DNA from: Candidatus Litorirhabdus singularis
GTDB lineage: Bacteria > Pseudomonadota > Gammaproteobacteria > Pseudomonadales > Halieaceae
DNA: 64,000 bases
Reading direction: 5' to 3'
NCBI RefSeq assembly: GCF_026262625.1
Contig: NZ_SHNN01000003.1
Location: forward strand, 372,001 to 436,000
The position numbers and the translations under genes are program-made. Numbering within the stretch: the stretch's first letter is position 1; each line of letters starts with the position of its first letter. Of this stretch, positions 20,956 through 30,058 are shown one piece after another. Under the pieces are notes generated by a model that saw only the letters and a program-made list of their open reading frames with translations, ran no database searches and had not been told where the DNA came from.

Positions 20956-21789
20956 CTAATCCCCCCGTGCCACCAACCAGTTATAGAGCTCTTTCTTGTT
21001 GGCCCCGGTATAGCTCGACGCAATCGCTGCGGCTTTGCGCGGCGGTAGTTCATCAGCCAGCAATACCAGCAGACGTTCTACTTCTGCGCCCAACTCCACT
21101 GGTAACGGAGCAGCGCCGTCTACCAACAGCACAATTTCACCGCGAGACTGATTACTATCGGCTCGCACCGTGGCAAGCAATTCGGCGACTGGTAGGCGCA
21201 AGATGGTCTCAAAAGTCTTGGTCAATTCACGCGCGAGCACGACCAGGCGCTGCTCGCCAAAGGCCTCAGTCATCGCCTCCAGCGTTGCAATAAGACGGTG
21301 CGGCGCTTCATAGAAAATCATCGTCGCCGACTCCGTTGCCAGGCTTTCTAACTGACGCTGACGTGCCGCAGCACGGGCCGATAGAAAGCCCTCAAAGCGA
21401 AATCGGTCAGTGGCCAAACCCGCCACTGATAGCGCTGTTATTAATGCACTGGCGCCCGGCACGGGAACCACTTTCCAGCCCTGGCTGTGCGCGTGCTGTA
21501 ACAACCGGTAACCGGGGTCAGAAATCAGCGGAGTACCCGCATCGGAAATCAGCGCCACCGCACCGCCGGATTCCATCACGGTCGCAATTCGATCGAGAGC
21601 GCCCTTGCCACTATGGTCATGGTACGCCAGCAGCTGTGTGTCAATATTGAATTCGCGCATCAAATTCGCGCTATGACGGGTATCTTCGGCAGCAATCAGC
21701 TGCACAGACTGTAGTATTTCCACAGCCCTTGGTACCATATCCCCCAGGTTCCCGATCGGGGTCGCCACAACGTAAAGAGCATTCTCCAT
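20956..21789 (-). CDS. rsmI: 16S rRNA (cytidine(1402)-2'-O)-methyltransferase
   Basis: RsmI methylates the ribose 2'-O of C1402 in 16S rRNA, the same nucleotide modified on its base by RsmH encoded nearby. The 277-residue product begins MENALYVVATPIGNLGDM, then AEDTRHS, the SAM-site ALISDAGTPLISDPGYRL and a GASALITAL segment, all typical of the tetrapyrrole-methylase fold. The ATG at 21789 is preferred over an in-frame TTG at 21804. It is divergent from lpoA, with only 16 bases between the two start codons. Confidence 0.96.
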   Translation of the reverse strand: MENALYVVATPIGNLGDMVPRAVEILQSVQLIAAEDTRHSANLMREFNIDTQLLAYHDHSGKGALDRIATVMESGGAVALISDAGTPLISDPGYRLLQHAHSQGWKVVPVPGASALITALSVAGLATDRFRFEGFLSARAAARQRQLESLATESATMIFYEAPHRLIATLEAMTEAFGEQRLVVLARELTKTFETILRLPVAELLATVRADSNQSRGEIVLLVDGAAPLPVELGAEVERLLVLLADELPPRKAAAIASSYTGANKKELYNWLVARGD

Positions 21790-21805
21790 CAATCTGATAT
21801 CCAAA

Positions 21806-23611
21806 ATGTTTCAGAATTTTTCAGCCGGGCGTCAGCTACTCGCTGGACTGTGCATTGCCGTCCTGATCAGCGCCTGCGGCAGCCAGCCTAGCGCACCTAC
21901 CGTGACTGAAGGACCGGCACCCGTAATCCCCGACACCGAGCTAACCGAGCTCGACGCCTGGCTGGAAAACCCGGTTCTCGCTCGAGCCGCCGGCCTTTTG
22001 GACAGCGGCGACACTGACTTGGCTGCCAGCATACTCAGCCAGATTGACCGCAGCAAGCTGAGCCCTGACGAGATTGCATTATACAGTCTTCTCGATGCTC
22101 GCGCGCTCGAGCGCGAGGGCAACGCCACTCGGGCCAACGAAACACTTGAACAGGTGCTGATTAGCGGCGCCGAGTTGGAGCCACAGATCCGTGAGCGCTT
22201 GCAACTGGAGCAGTTAGCCATCCTCACCCGCGCAGGGCTAAAGCTGCAAGCTGCACGTCAGGCTGCGGGCTGGCTGGCAGACTCAGATACTGATCATCAG
22301 GAATTACTGCTAGCTACGCTGTGGCAGCAGCTGCAATTACTACCGTTGCGCGAACTCGAGCAAGAGCGAGTCTTGAGCGTAGATCCACAATGGCTAGCCT
22401 GGCTGGACCTGACGCTATTAACCGCCAGCATTGATGTCAGCCCGCTCAGCCAGGTAAACGCGCTAGCAGATTGGCAGCAGCAGTATCCTGAACACCCTTT
22501 TGCCACCAACCCGCCAGCCAGTTTGGCGGGGCTGGAGCAACTGGCGGCGGCAACACCGCAGCGAGTCGCACTGATATTACCTTTAACCGGCCCACTCACC
22601 CGCGCTGGACAGGCGGTACTCGATGGTTATCTGGCCGCGATGCATATCGCCAGACAAAATCAATGGCCCGGCAGCGAACTACTGGTACTCGATAGCGACC
22701 AATTCACCGACGCCTGGGACGCCTACCGCCAGGCCGTAAGTGGCGGTGCCAACCTGGTGATCGGGCCGCTGGCCAAAGAGAGCCTGCCCCAGTATGCACC
22801 CGATGCTGCACTGCCCGTGCCATGGCTGGCACTTAACTGGCTACCAACCGCTGTAGATGCTTTCCCCGGGTTCTATCAATTCGCACTGTCCCCGGAAGAC
22901 GAGGCTGCACAATTGGCCGAATTGGTCTGGGCGGACGGCGCCCGCAGCGCTCTGCTGGTGCACCCGGATGGCGAGTGGGGAGAAACGGTAGCCGCGGCAC
23001 TACAGACACGCTGGGCGCAACTGCACGGTGATATGCGCGGTACCGCGACCTACTCTGACTCCAGCAACTACTCCGATAGCATCAAAAGTGCGCTGAATAT
23101 TGCCGAGAGCGAGCGCCGCGCCAGCCGTGTACGACAAATCATGAGCAGTACCATCCAGTTCACGCCGCGCCGGCGCCAGGATGTCGATGCCGTGTTCCTG
23201 CTCAGCGGCAAACCTCAGGAAGCGCGCTCGATTAAACCACTGATTGCCTTTCACTACGCCGCCGACTTACCGGTTTACTCAACATCACAAGTTTACGGCG
23301 GCAAACCCGAACCGCAGCGTGACCGCGATCTCAACGGCTTGCGTATGCTGGAGATTCCGTGGCTGCTGACTCCGCCACCGGCACGCGTCGGCATCGAGGC
23401 CGCCAATGGCAGTCACTCCCTGGCCGCAATGTACGCACTGGGTCACGATGCCTTCCTGCTGCACTGGCGACTGCCGGCGATGGCCGCAGACGAATCCAGT
23501 CAACTGCGCGGCGCTACCGGTTCGCTCAGCATGGACAGCAATGGTCGCATCCACCGCCGCCTGCTTGCCGCAACATTCAGAAAGGGCACACCAAGACCAC
23601 GCGCGCACTGA
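21806..23611 (+). CDS. lpoA: Outer-membrane activator of PBP1a, LpoA
   Basis: LpoA is an outer-membrane lipoprotein that reaches through the periplasm and activates the peptidoglycan synthase PBP1a. The 601-residue product has a lipoprotein signal ending ISAC (Cys24), an N-terminal helical TPR-like half, and a C-terminal half resembling type I periplasmic binding proteins (RVALILPLTGPLTRAGQAVLDG, about residues 252-273). Its place after rsmI and before yraN is conserved. The gene starts divergently from rsmI. Confidence 0.95.
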   Translation: MFQNFSAGRQLLAGLCIAVLISACGSQPSAPTVTEGPAPVIPDTELTELDAWLENPVLARAAGLLDSGDTDLAASILSQIDRSKLSPDEIALYSLLDARALEREGNATRANETLEQVLISGAELEPQIRERLQLEQLAILTRAGLKLQAARQAAGWLADSDTDHQELLLATLWQQLQLLPLRELEQERVLSVDPQWLAWLDLTLLTASIDVSPLSQVNALADWQQQYPEHPFATNPPASLAGLEQLAAATPQRVALILPLTGPLTRAGQAVLDGYLAAMHIARQNQWPGSELLVLDSDQFTDAWDAYRQAVSGGANLVIGPLAKESLPQYAPDAALPVPWLALNWLPTAVDAFPGFYQFALSPEDEAAQLAELVWADGARSALLVHPDGEWGETVAAALQTRWAQLHGDMRGTATYSDSSNYSDSIKSALNIAESERRASRVRQIMSSTIQFTPRRRQDVDAVFLLSGKPQEARSIKPLIAFHYAADLPVYSTSQVYGGKPEPQRDRDLNGLRMLEIPWLLTPPPARVGIEAANGSHSLAAMYALGHDAFLLHWRLPAMAADESSQLRGATGSLSMDSNGRIHRRLLAATFRKGTPRPRAH

Positions 23612-23647
23612 CACACCCTCACTTTCGAAACATGGAGGTTTCGGAAT

Positions 23648-24004
23648 ATGGCAACGGGAAAACCCTACGAAGACCTGGCTGTCCAGCACCTAACTCGGGC
23701 AGGCATGACAATTCTGGAACGAAATTACCGCAGTAAGCTGGGCGAAATCGACATCATTGGCAAACTTGAAAATCACCTGATATTTGTTGAGGTACGCTAT
23801 CGCAGCAACCCCCGCTACGCCAGTGCCGCACAATCTGTAACCAGCGCCAAACAACGGCGTATTATTCGGACAGCGCAATTCTATTTACAGCGCCGATGGC
23901 GCGGCAGGGAACCGGCCTGTCGCTTCGATGTCATAGCCATAGAACCGGGCATAACTCCGGACCAAACTGAGGTACAATGGCTGCAAAATGCCTTCACACT
24001 CTGA
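23648..24004 (+). CDS. yraN: UPF0102 (YraN-family) putative nuclease
   Basis: A 118-residue protein of the UPF0102 family, related in fold to PD-(D/E)XK nucleases. The expected motif is visible: LGEIDIIGK then LIFVEVRYRSN (residues 29-60), with conserved acidic residues and a downstream Lys/Arg-rich helix (SAKQRRIIRTAQFYL). The biological role is not established. GGAGG lies about 9 bases before the ATG. It lies between lpoA and diaA, as in E. coli and Pseudomonas. Confidence 0.93.
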   Translation: MATGKPYEDLAVQHLTRAGMTILERNYRSKLGEIDIIGKLENHLIFVEVRYRSNPRYASAAQSVTSAKQRRIIRTAQFYLQRRWRGREPACRFDVIAIEPGITPDQTEVQWLQNAFTL

Positions 24005-24007
24005 CTC

Positions 24008-24601
24008 ATGGATTCTTACTCCGCTATAGCCGCCAGTTTTGGCGAAACTATCGACCTGGTCTCCACTTCAGTAGACTCACTCGCGCCAGAAATAGAGCGT
24101 GCCACCCTGCTCTGTATCGACGCTTTACTGCAGGAGCGCAAAATCATCACCTGCGGCGTCGGCAGCGGCGCCGCGGTCGCCCAGATTTTCTGTACCAACC
24201 TACTGCATCGCTTTGAGCAGGAACGCCCGGCGCTACCTACCATTGCGCTAGGTGCTGACGGCACCACTCTGACAGCACTGGCGGCCACATCCAACAATGA
24301 CCTTTACTCCAGGCAGGTGCGTGCCCTGGGCCAGCCCGGCGACATACTGCTGGCGATCGCAGGACACGATAATAACGGTAGCATCGTGCGCGCTGTGCAA
24401 GCCGCTCACGACCGCGACATGCCTGCCATCTTGGTCAGCGGAGGCGATTGTGCTGATGTATCAAGCCTGTTACTCCCGGAAGATGTGGAGTTGCACGTGG
24501 CCAGCGCCCGCGCTCCCCGTATTATTGAAGTACAGGTAATGATCATTCAATGCCTGTGCCAACTCATTGACGATTCACTATTCGGTAGCTATCAATCATG
24601 A
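24008..24601 (+). CDS. diaA: SIS-domain DnaA-initiator-associating protein DiaA / GmhA-like
   Basis: A 197-residue single SIS-domain protein. In E. coli the gene at this position, diaA, encodes a tetramer that binds DnaA and promotes timely replication initiation; close paralogues (GmhA) isomerise sedoheptulose-7-phosphate. Visible features are ITCGVGSGAAVAQIF (SIS sugar-phosphate loop) and DILLAIAGHDNNGSIV, where the usual SGNS is replaced by AGHDNN, favouring a regulatory rather than enzymatic role. It starts three bases after yraN. Confidence 0.88.
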   Translation: MDSYSAIAASFGETIDLVSTSVDSLAPEIERATLLCIDALLQERKIITCGVGSGAAVAQIFCTNLLHRFEQERPALPTIALGADGTTLTALAATSNNDLYSRQVRALGQPGDILLAIAGHDNNGSIVRAVQAAHDRDMPAILVSGGDCADVSSLLLPEDVELHVASARAPRIIEVQVMIIQCLCQLIDDSLFGSYQS

Positions 24602-25182
24602 GCACTTTGCGGCACCTCCTTTCCGTTTTAATAGTATTGAGTCTTAGCCTCGGCCTGAGCGGCTGCGCTTCACTGCTCACCGCCGCAGATTCCGAAGCCA
24701 TTGAGGATGATAGTGGCGAGCGCACATTTGGCGCCAGCATGGACGACGAATCTATCGAGACCAAAGCGCGAGTTAATGTACATGCCGCCAACGAAGCTTT
24801 TGACGATACACATATCAGTATCATCAGCTACAACGCCTACGTCCTTATTGTCGGCCAAGTACCCAGCGAGGCATTGAAACAACAGGCATCGGACGTTATT
24901 CGCGAAATTCGCCGCGTACGTCGAATCTATAACGAGCTGGAAATCACCGGCAATACCTCCTTCATGACGCGAACCAGCGACACCTGGATAACCAGCAAGG
25001 TAAAAACCAACCTGATTGCCAACGCTGAGACTGAGGGTCTGCGGGTCAAGGTTGTGACCGAAAATGGGGTTGTCTATCTAATGGGGCTGGCATCACGCGC
25101 CGAGGCTGACCGTATAGTTGATGTTGCCAGCGCCAGCTATGGCGTGCGCAAGGTGGTGCGTTTGTTTGAGTATATAGATTAA
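24598..25182 (+). CDS. dolP: BON-domain outer-membrane lipoprotein (DolP/YraP family)
   Basis: A 194-residue predicted lipoprotein with signal sequence and lipobox LSGC (Cys23), followed by two BON domains (about residues 55-120 and 130-194). In E. coli the equivalent DolP binds anionic phospholipid and supports outer-membrane integrity and Bam function. Its ATG overlaps the diaA stop (ATGA), and it ends the conserved lpoA-yraN-diaA-dolP run. Confidence 0.92.
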   Translation: MSTLRHLLSVLIVLSLSLGLSGCASLLTAADSEAIEDDSGERTFGASMDDESIETKARVNVHAANEAFDDTHISIISYNAYVLIVGQVPSEALKQQASDVIREIRRVRRIYNELEITGNTSFMTRTSDTWITSKVKTNLIANAETEGLRVKVVTENGVVYLMGLASRAEADRIVDVASASYGVRKVVRLFEYID

Positions 25183-25230
25183 GCGACCGGCAACCGGCCG
25201 TTGAAACCCTGCCTTAAGCCCAACGAGAAA

Positions 25231-25623
25231 CTACTTTACGACTTTAAGCGACGGCTTGCGTGGCAACGTAGGTGGTTGCTCAGGATCTGAGGGAGGCGGC
25301 TCCGGGTTAGTGTCTTCATCAAAGACCATACCCTGACCATTCTCCCGTGCGTAAATGCCGATGACCGCTGACGTCGGCACATAAACGTCTGTGGCAATAC
25401 CGCCAAAACGGCCATTGAAGCTCATAGCGTCGTTGTCAATGGACAGATCTATCACCGATAGAGGCGATATATTAAGCACAATCTGGCCATCTTTAACGTA
25501 TTGTTGAGGGACCTGCGCACCACTGTCCATGGCGTTAACCAGAACATAGGGCGTGCACTCATTATCCAAAATCCACTCGTACAGTGAGCGCATGATATAC
25601 GGCCGACTGGACGTCATAGACAT
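25231..25623 (-). CDS. sspB: ClpXP protease specificity-enhancing factor SspB
   Basis: SspB delivers ssrA-tagged proteins to the ClpXP protease. The 130-residue product has the substrate-binding core (SSRPYIMRSLYEWILDNE, then TPYVLVNA and IVLNISPLSVIDLSID), a flexible Pro-rich linker (NPEPPPSDPEQPPTLP), and the C-terminal ClpX-binding tail PSLKVVK. GAGGG lies six bases before the ATG. It follows sspA on the same strand, the usual pairing. Confidence 0.97.
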   Translation of the reverse strand: MSMTSSRPYIMRSLYEWILDNECTPYVLVNAMDSGAQVPQQYVKDGQIVLNISPLSVIDLSIDNDAMSFNGRFGGIATDVYVPTSAVIGIYARENGQGMVFDEDTNPEPPPSDPEQPPTLPRKPSLKVVK

Positions 25624-25658
25624 AATCTACCCTCTGCGTGGTACCGCCTGAACAGCGC

Positions 25659-26291
25659 TTAGAGCCGCATCTCTCGCTCTTGCTCAGACAGACTCGCCTG
25701 GAACGACTCGCGATTAAACAGCGTATCCATATAAGCCAGCAACGGCTTGGTCTGCTTGGTTGAGCGGATATCAACGCCAAGCGCCGGCAAGCGCCAGAGG
25801 ATCGGTGCCAAACAGCAATCCACGAGAGTAAACTCTTCACTCATGAAAAACGGCTTATCGGCGAAAATCGGGGCAATAGCCGTTAGGCTCTCACGCAACT
25901 CTTTGGTGGACTTCTCCATCACATTATCGGAACGAGTGTGCAGAATGGCGTCAGCCAAGGCACACCAATCGCGCTCGATGCGATGAATATAAAGACGGCT
26001 TTCTGCACGAGCTACCGGGTAAACCGGCAGCAGCGGCGGGTGGGGAAAGCGCTCGTCCAGATATTCCATCATGACCTTGGACTCATAGAGCACGAGATCC
26101 CGGTCAACCAGTGTAGGCAAGGTGTTGTAGGGGTTCAAATCTGCCAGTTCAGGCGGCGGGTGCGCTTCACTAGCCTCAACCACATCAACCGTAACGCCCT
26201 TTTCCGCCAGGACAATCCGCACTCGGTGACTATAATGACTTTCGTTATCTGAAAAGAAGGTCATTGACGACCGTTTTGCCACAGCTCCCAT
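25659..26291 (-). CDS. sspA: Stringent starvation protein A
   Basis: SspA is a glutathione-S-transferase-fold protein that binds RNA polymerase and alters transcription under starvation or in stationary phase. The 210-residue product has a thioredoxin-like N-terminal part ([20 protein letters not shown], no catalytic Cys) with [20 protein letters not shown], and an all-helical C-terminal part with [18 protein letters not shown]. The start has GAGGAG five bases upstream. It precedes sspB. Confidence 0.97.
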   Translation of the reverse strand: MGAVAKRSSMTFFSDNESHYSHRVRIVLAEKGVTVDVVEASEAHPPPELADLNPYNTLPTLVDRDLVLYESKVMMEYLDERFPHPPLLPVYPVARAESRLYIHRIERDWCALADAILHTRSDNVMEKSTKELRESLTAIAPIFADKPFFMSEEFTLVDCCLAPILWRLPALGVDIRSTKQTKPLLAYMDTLFNRESFQASLSEQEREMRL

Positions 26292-26339
26292 TGGAACTCC
26301 TCGCGATTAATTAATCGGTTGACGAATGCATGAAAAGTT

Positions 26340-28367
26340 TTAGTGAACGTCCTTCCAGTATTCCCGGTTCAGTAACCAGGCGAATACAAAGAACAGCGTA
26401 ATAAACAGTAAGACATAGATACCCAGACGCTCGCGGTGCATAGCCGCCGGCTCTCCAGAGTAAGCCAGAAAATTGACCAGGTCGTAAATGGCAGCATCAT
26501 ACTCTGCTGGTGTCATCAGCCCTGGCTCGGTGATGGTAAAACGACTGCAGGGCTCCTCCAGAATATCTTCACCGGTCAAAGGGTCGCGCTTGATGCCGCC
26601 ATTGGCCGCAGCCACCGGACCCATAGCGCACTCCTGCATTCCCTGCAGTTCCTGCAGGACATGAGGCATGCCTACGTCTTTGAATACCTTGTTATTAACG
26701 CCATAGGGGCGACTATCATCTGCGTAAAAAGTCCGCAGATAGGTGTACAACCAGTCGGTGCCGCGAGCCCTGGCAACCAGAGTCAAATCTGGCGGCGCGG
26801 CCCCAAACCAACGCTTGGCATCAGCGATGTCCATCGAGTTGGACATCAACTCACCCACGCGGACATCGGGATCAAACATAAAGTTGCCCGGCAGCAGGTC
26901 CAGTGGAATCTCCAGATCAGTAGCCATGCGCTCATAGCGCGCGTACTGCTGGGAGTGACAACCCATGCAATAGTTCATATACAACTGAGCACCAGTTTGC
27001 AGCGACGCCTTGTCGGTCAGGTCTGGTTTCATATGGTCCAACGCCACGCCAGGTCCACCGGCACCCACGGCTTTCAAGGGCAGGAAGCAAAGCACACCGA
27101 TCAGAATCACGCCGCCCATCGAGCCCCAGAACCCAATACCACCATTATCGGTAGTTCGCTCAGGCACAGGCTTGGTTTTCTCCAGTGAGGTCCAGACTGG
27201 CATCAGCAGAAAGAAGCCAAAGTAAATCACGGTGCAAATCTGCGCCAGCACGGTCCGCTCAGGAGTCGGCGCCCGGACGCCCAAGACACCCAAAATAATG
27301 AAAGAAGCGGTGAACAGAACCAGCATCACTTTTGTGATATTGCCTTTATAACGCCAAGACTTTACTGGACTACGGTCAAGCCAGGGCAGGATAAAGGGAA
27401 TAGCAACCGAGGCGGCAAAGGCCACGAAACCCCAGAATTTATCCGGCACGGCTCTCAACACTGAGTAAAACGGCGTGAAGTACCAGGTCGGCGCAATATG
27501 CTCCGGCGTCTTCAGGGAATTGGCTTCCTCAAAGTTAGGATATTCCAGAAAGAACCCGCCCATTTCAGGGAAGAAGAACATCACGGTGCAGAAGATGAAC
27601 AGGAACACAGCGATAGCCTGCAGATCGTGCACCGTGTAGTACGGGTGGAAAGCGACGCCATCTAGCGGTATCCCGTTCTCATCCTTATGCTTCTTGATGT
27701 CCACGCCATCAGGGTTGTTGGACCCAACCTCGTGCAAAGCCAGCAGGTGCAGTACAACCAAAGCGAGCAGAACGATGGGCAGCGCGACCACGTGCAAGGC
27801 AAAGAAACGGTTGAGCGTTATCCCGGAAATCAGATAGTCCCCCCGAATCCAGGTCACCAGGTCTTCTCCCACAACGGGAATAGCACTAAACAGGCTGATA
27901 ATCACCTGCGCACCCCAGTAGGACATCTGCCCCCAGGGCAGTACATAGCCTACAAACGCCTCAGCCATCAGCACAACAAATATGAGCATGCCGAAAATCC
28001 AGATCAGCTCACGCGGTTTCTGGTAGCTGCCATACAGAATGGCACGGAACATATGCAGGTATATCACGACAAAAAACGCAGACGCACCGGTAGAGTGCAT
28101 ATAGCGCAAAATCCAACCGTAATCCACATCGCGCATGATGTATTCAACGGAGGCAAAAGCCCCTTCCTGACTGGGATTGAAGCTCATAGTCAGCCATATG
28201 CCGGTAAGCAACTGGTTAACCAGGACGAGCAACGACAAGACGCCGAAGAAATACCAGAAGTTGAAGTTTTTGGGCGCGTAGTACTGGCCCATGTGGGTAT
28301 TCCAGGCGCGCATAATCGGTAGCCGCGCATCAACCCAGTCTCTTAATCCGATGAGCATATTGTTCAT
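26340..28367 (-). CDS. Cytochrome b - cytochrome c1 fusion of the bc1 complex (FbcH-like)
   Basis: One 675-residue frame encodes both catalytic membrane subunits of ubiquinol:cytochrome c oxidoreductase. Residues 1 to about 405 are cytochrome b, with bis-heme histidines in YMHSTGASAFFVVIYLHMF and ALHVVALPIVLLALVVLHLL and a Qo-site motif reading PTWY. A linker (SLEKTKPVPERTTDNGG) and a hydrophobic helix replace the separate c1 signal sequence. Then comes cytochrome c1 with heme site CMGCH (near residue 465) and a C-terminal anchor. Gammaproteobacteria usually have separate petB and petC; a comparable fusion that is cleaved after synthesis is known as FbcH in Bradyrhizobium. Its ATG overlaps the Rieske stop by one base. 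Confidence 0.95.
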   Translation of the reverse strand: MNNMLIGLRDWVDARLPIMRAWNTHMGQYYAPKNFNFWYFFGVLSLLVLVNQLLTGIWLTMSFNPSQEGAFASVEYIMRDVDYGWILRYMHSTGASAFFVVIYLHMFRAILYGSYQKPRELIWIFGMLIFVVLMAEAFVGYVLPWGQMSYWGAQVIISLFSAIPVVGEDLVTWIRGDYLISGITLNRFFALHVVALPIVLLALVVLHLLALHEVGSNNPDGVDIKKHKDENGIPLDGVAFHPYYTVHDLQAIAVFLFIFCTVMFFFPEMGGFFLEYPNFEEANSLKTPEHIAPTWYFTPFYSVLRAVPDKFWGFVAFAASVAIPFILPWLDRSPVKSWRYKGNITKVMLVLFTASFIILGVLGVRAPTPERTVLAQICTVIYFGFFLLMPVWTSLEKTKPVPERTTDNGGIGFWGSMGGVILIGVLCFLPLKAVGAGGPGVALDHMKPDLTDKASLQTGAQLYMNYCMGCHSQQYARYERMATDLEIPLDLLPGNFMFDPDVRVGELMSNSMDIADAKRWFGAAPPDLTLVARARGTDWLYTYLRTFYADDSRPYGVNNKVFKDVGMPHVLQELQGMQECAMGPVAAANGGIKRDPLTGEDILEEPCSRFTITEPGLMTPAEYDAAIYDLVNFLAYSGEPAAMHRERLGIYVLLFITLFFVFAWLLNREYWKDVH

Positions 28368-28969
28368 TATGCAGCTCCCTCGTCTACGCCAATCACAATC
28401 ACGGTGTCGGTCTCATAACTGTAAGGTGGCACCACGAGGTTGGTGGAGGCCGGAACACCGGCATAAACCCTGCCGGAAAGATCAAAAATAGAACCATGAC
28501 AGGGGCAGAAAAAGCCTCCACGCCAGTCCTTGGACTCATCGGCGAATGAGGTCGCGCCGACTTCCGGATGAAATTTGGGAGCACATCCCAAGTGTGTACA
28601 CAGACCTACGATGACCAAAATCTCAGATTTGATCGAACGACCCCTGCCTTCAATGTACTCGGGCTGGTCTGATACAGCAGAATCCGGATCCTTCAATTTG
28701 TCATCAATTTCAGCCAAGTCGTCAACTTGCTGCTGCGTGCGCCGCATCACGTAAACCGGCTTGCCGCGCCATTCTACCGTAACCATCTGGCCCGGTTCGA
28801 CTTTGCTGACATCAAATTTTACCGGCGCGCCGGCCGCCTTGGCCTTGGCACTGGGATTCCAGGAACCCAGAAAAGGTATCGCTATACCGACCACGCCAGC
28901 AACACCCACTGCGCTGGTCGCAGCCGTCAAAAATTGTCTGCGGCCAGTGTTCACGCCGTCACTACTCAT
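28367..28969 (-). CDS. petA: Rieske iron-sulfur subunit of the cytochrome bc1 complex
   Basis: Rieske 2Fe-2S protein that passes electrons from quinol to cytochrome c1. The start is set at the ATG at 28969 (MSSDGVNTGRRQFLTAA), which has GGGAG 6 bases upstream; an in-frame reading from 29008 adds a segment outside the family. The 200-residue product has a twin-arginine signal-anchor (GRRQFL plus a hydrophobic stretch, about residues 9-35) and the cluster ligands CTHLGC and CPCHGS. It is cotranscribed with the b-c1 fusion gene. Confidence 0.97.
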   Translation of the reverse strand: MSSDGVNTGRRQFLTAATSAVGVAGVVGIAIPFLGSWNPSAKAKAAGAPVKFDVSKVEPGQMVTVEWRGKPVYVMRRTQQQVDDLAEIDDKLKDPDSAVSDQPEYIEGRGRSIKSEILVIVGLCTHLGCAPKFHPEVGATSFADESKDWRGGFFCPCHGSIFDLSGRVYAGVPASTNLVVPPYSYETDTVIVIGVDEGAA

Positions 28970-29034
28970 GATTTTCTCCCAAATCAGACTCTGGTGCAGG
29001 ACTCGCACCCGGGGGATGGTACAAAACGCTGCAA

Positions 29035-29063
29035 ATGGTAATGATTTTAGTCTTGCGTGACAA
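29035..29063 (-). promoter_or_regulatory. Candidate promoter of the bc1 operon
   Basis: On the minus strand TTGTCA (29063-29058), a 17-base spacer and TACCAT (29040-29035) lie about 65 bases upstream of the Rieske start. The -10 match is moderate. Confidence 0.4.
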
Positions 29064-29166
29064 GGTAATGGGTTTCAAATAGCTGTCTTGAATCAAAGAG
29101 GCAATATGTATTTGAAGGTGTCAGGCACTGGTTTTACCCTCCAGTACAGACGCCCAACCCAAAGCC

Positions 29167-29204
29167 ATAAAAAAACGTCCAGGGGTAGTACCCAACTGGA
29201 CGTT
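29167..29204 (-). terminator. Intrinsic terminator after rpsI
   Basis: On the minus strand the arm AACGTCCAG (29204-29196) pairs perfectly with CTGGACGTT (29182-29174), with an inner GGG/CCC pairing, and is followed by a run of seven T residues ending at 29169. It ends the rplM-rpsI transcript and separates it from the bc1 operon. Confidence 0.9.
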
Positions 29205-29225
29205 CTCGACGGCTCGCACGCTGTC

Positions 29226-29618
29226 TTAACGCTTAGAGTATTGAGGTCTCTTACGCGCCTTGCGCAGGCCCACTTTCTTACGTTCTACGGCACGCGAATC
29301 ACGGGTCACATAACCAGCTCCACGCAGTGTACCGCGCAACGACTCGTCGTACTCCATGAGCGCACGGGTAATGCCGTGGCGAATAGCGCCGGCCTGGCCA
29401 AAACTACCGCCACCAGCTACCGTAATATTGATGTCAAACTTATCGTTCAGTTCAACCAGTTCCAGAGGTTGACGAACAATCATGCGTGCTACTTCACGAC
29501 CGAAGTACTGGTCCAAAGGACGCGCATTGACAGTAATAGCACCACCACCGTTACGCAGAAATACACGGGCGGTAGAAGTCTTACGACGCCCGGTTCCATA
29601 ATATTGAGTCACTGACAT
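29226..29618 (-). CDS. rpsI: 30S ribosomal protein S9
   Basis: Ribosomal protein S9 of the small subunit head, whose C-terminal tail reaches the P-site tRNA. The 130-residue product shows the family start [17 protein letters not shown], the [12 protein letters not shown] segment and the basic tail [18 protein letters not shown]. It follows rplM with an 11-base gap and is closed by a strong terminator. Confidence 0.99.
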   Translation of the reverse strand: MSVTQYYGTGRRKTSTARVFLRNGGGAITVNARPLDQYFGREVARMIVRQPLELVELNDKFDINITVAGGGSFGQAGAIRHGITRALMEYDESLRGTLRGAGYVTRDSRAVERKKVGLRKARKRPQYSKR

Positions 29619-29629
29619 AAGATTATCCG

Positions 29630-30058
29630 TTATATATTCAGGGGCTGGGGTTGCTGAGCTGTATGGGGATGCTCAGTTCCGGCATAAACCTTGAGTTTGC
29701 GATACATCGCACGACCCAGAGGATTGCGTGGAAGCATACCCTTGACCGCTTTCTCCAGTACCCGCTCGGGCGCCTTGGCCAGCAGCTTTTCGAACGACAC
29801 CGACTTCAACCCACCGGGATGACCCGTGTGATGATAGTACATCTTGTCGGTTTTCTTGGCTCCGGTAACCTTCACCTTGTCGGCGTTAACCACCACGATG
29901 TAGTCACCAGTATCGACGTGAGGCGTGTATTCCGCCTTGTGCTTGCCGCGCAGTCGGTGCGCGATTTCACTGGCTAGACGACCCAGAGTTTTGTCCTCTG
30001 CGTCTACCACAAACCAGTCACGCTGCACTTGTTCCGCTTTTGCGCTAAAAGTTTTCAT
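29630..30058 (-). CDS. rplM: 50S ribosomal protein L13
   Basis: Ribosomal protein L13, an early assembly protein of the large subunit. The 142-residue product has [37 protein letters not shown] and [20 protein letters not shown], all standard, and the exact E. coli length. It is the first gene of the rplM-rpsI operon. The untranslated leader is about 140 bases if the -10 box at 30206-30211 is used. Confidence 0.99.
   Translation of the reverse strand: MKTFSAKAEQVQRDWFVVDAEDKTLGRLASEIAHRLRGKHKAEYTPHVDTGDYIVVVNADKVKVTGAKKTDKMYYHHTGHPGGLKSVSFEKLLAKAPERVLEKAVKGMLPRNPLGRAMYRKLKVYAGTEHPHTAQQPQPLNI

Noticed and set aside
25183-25230. CCGGCAACCGG hairpin between the BON lipoprotein and sspB genes as a terminator
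   Set aside because: The stem is only about four base pairs and no T-run follows.
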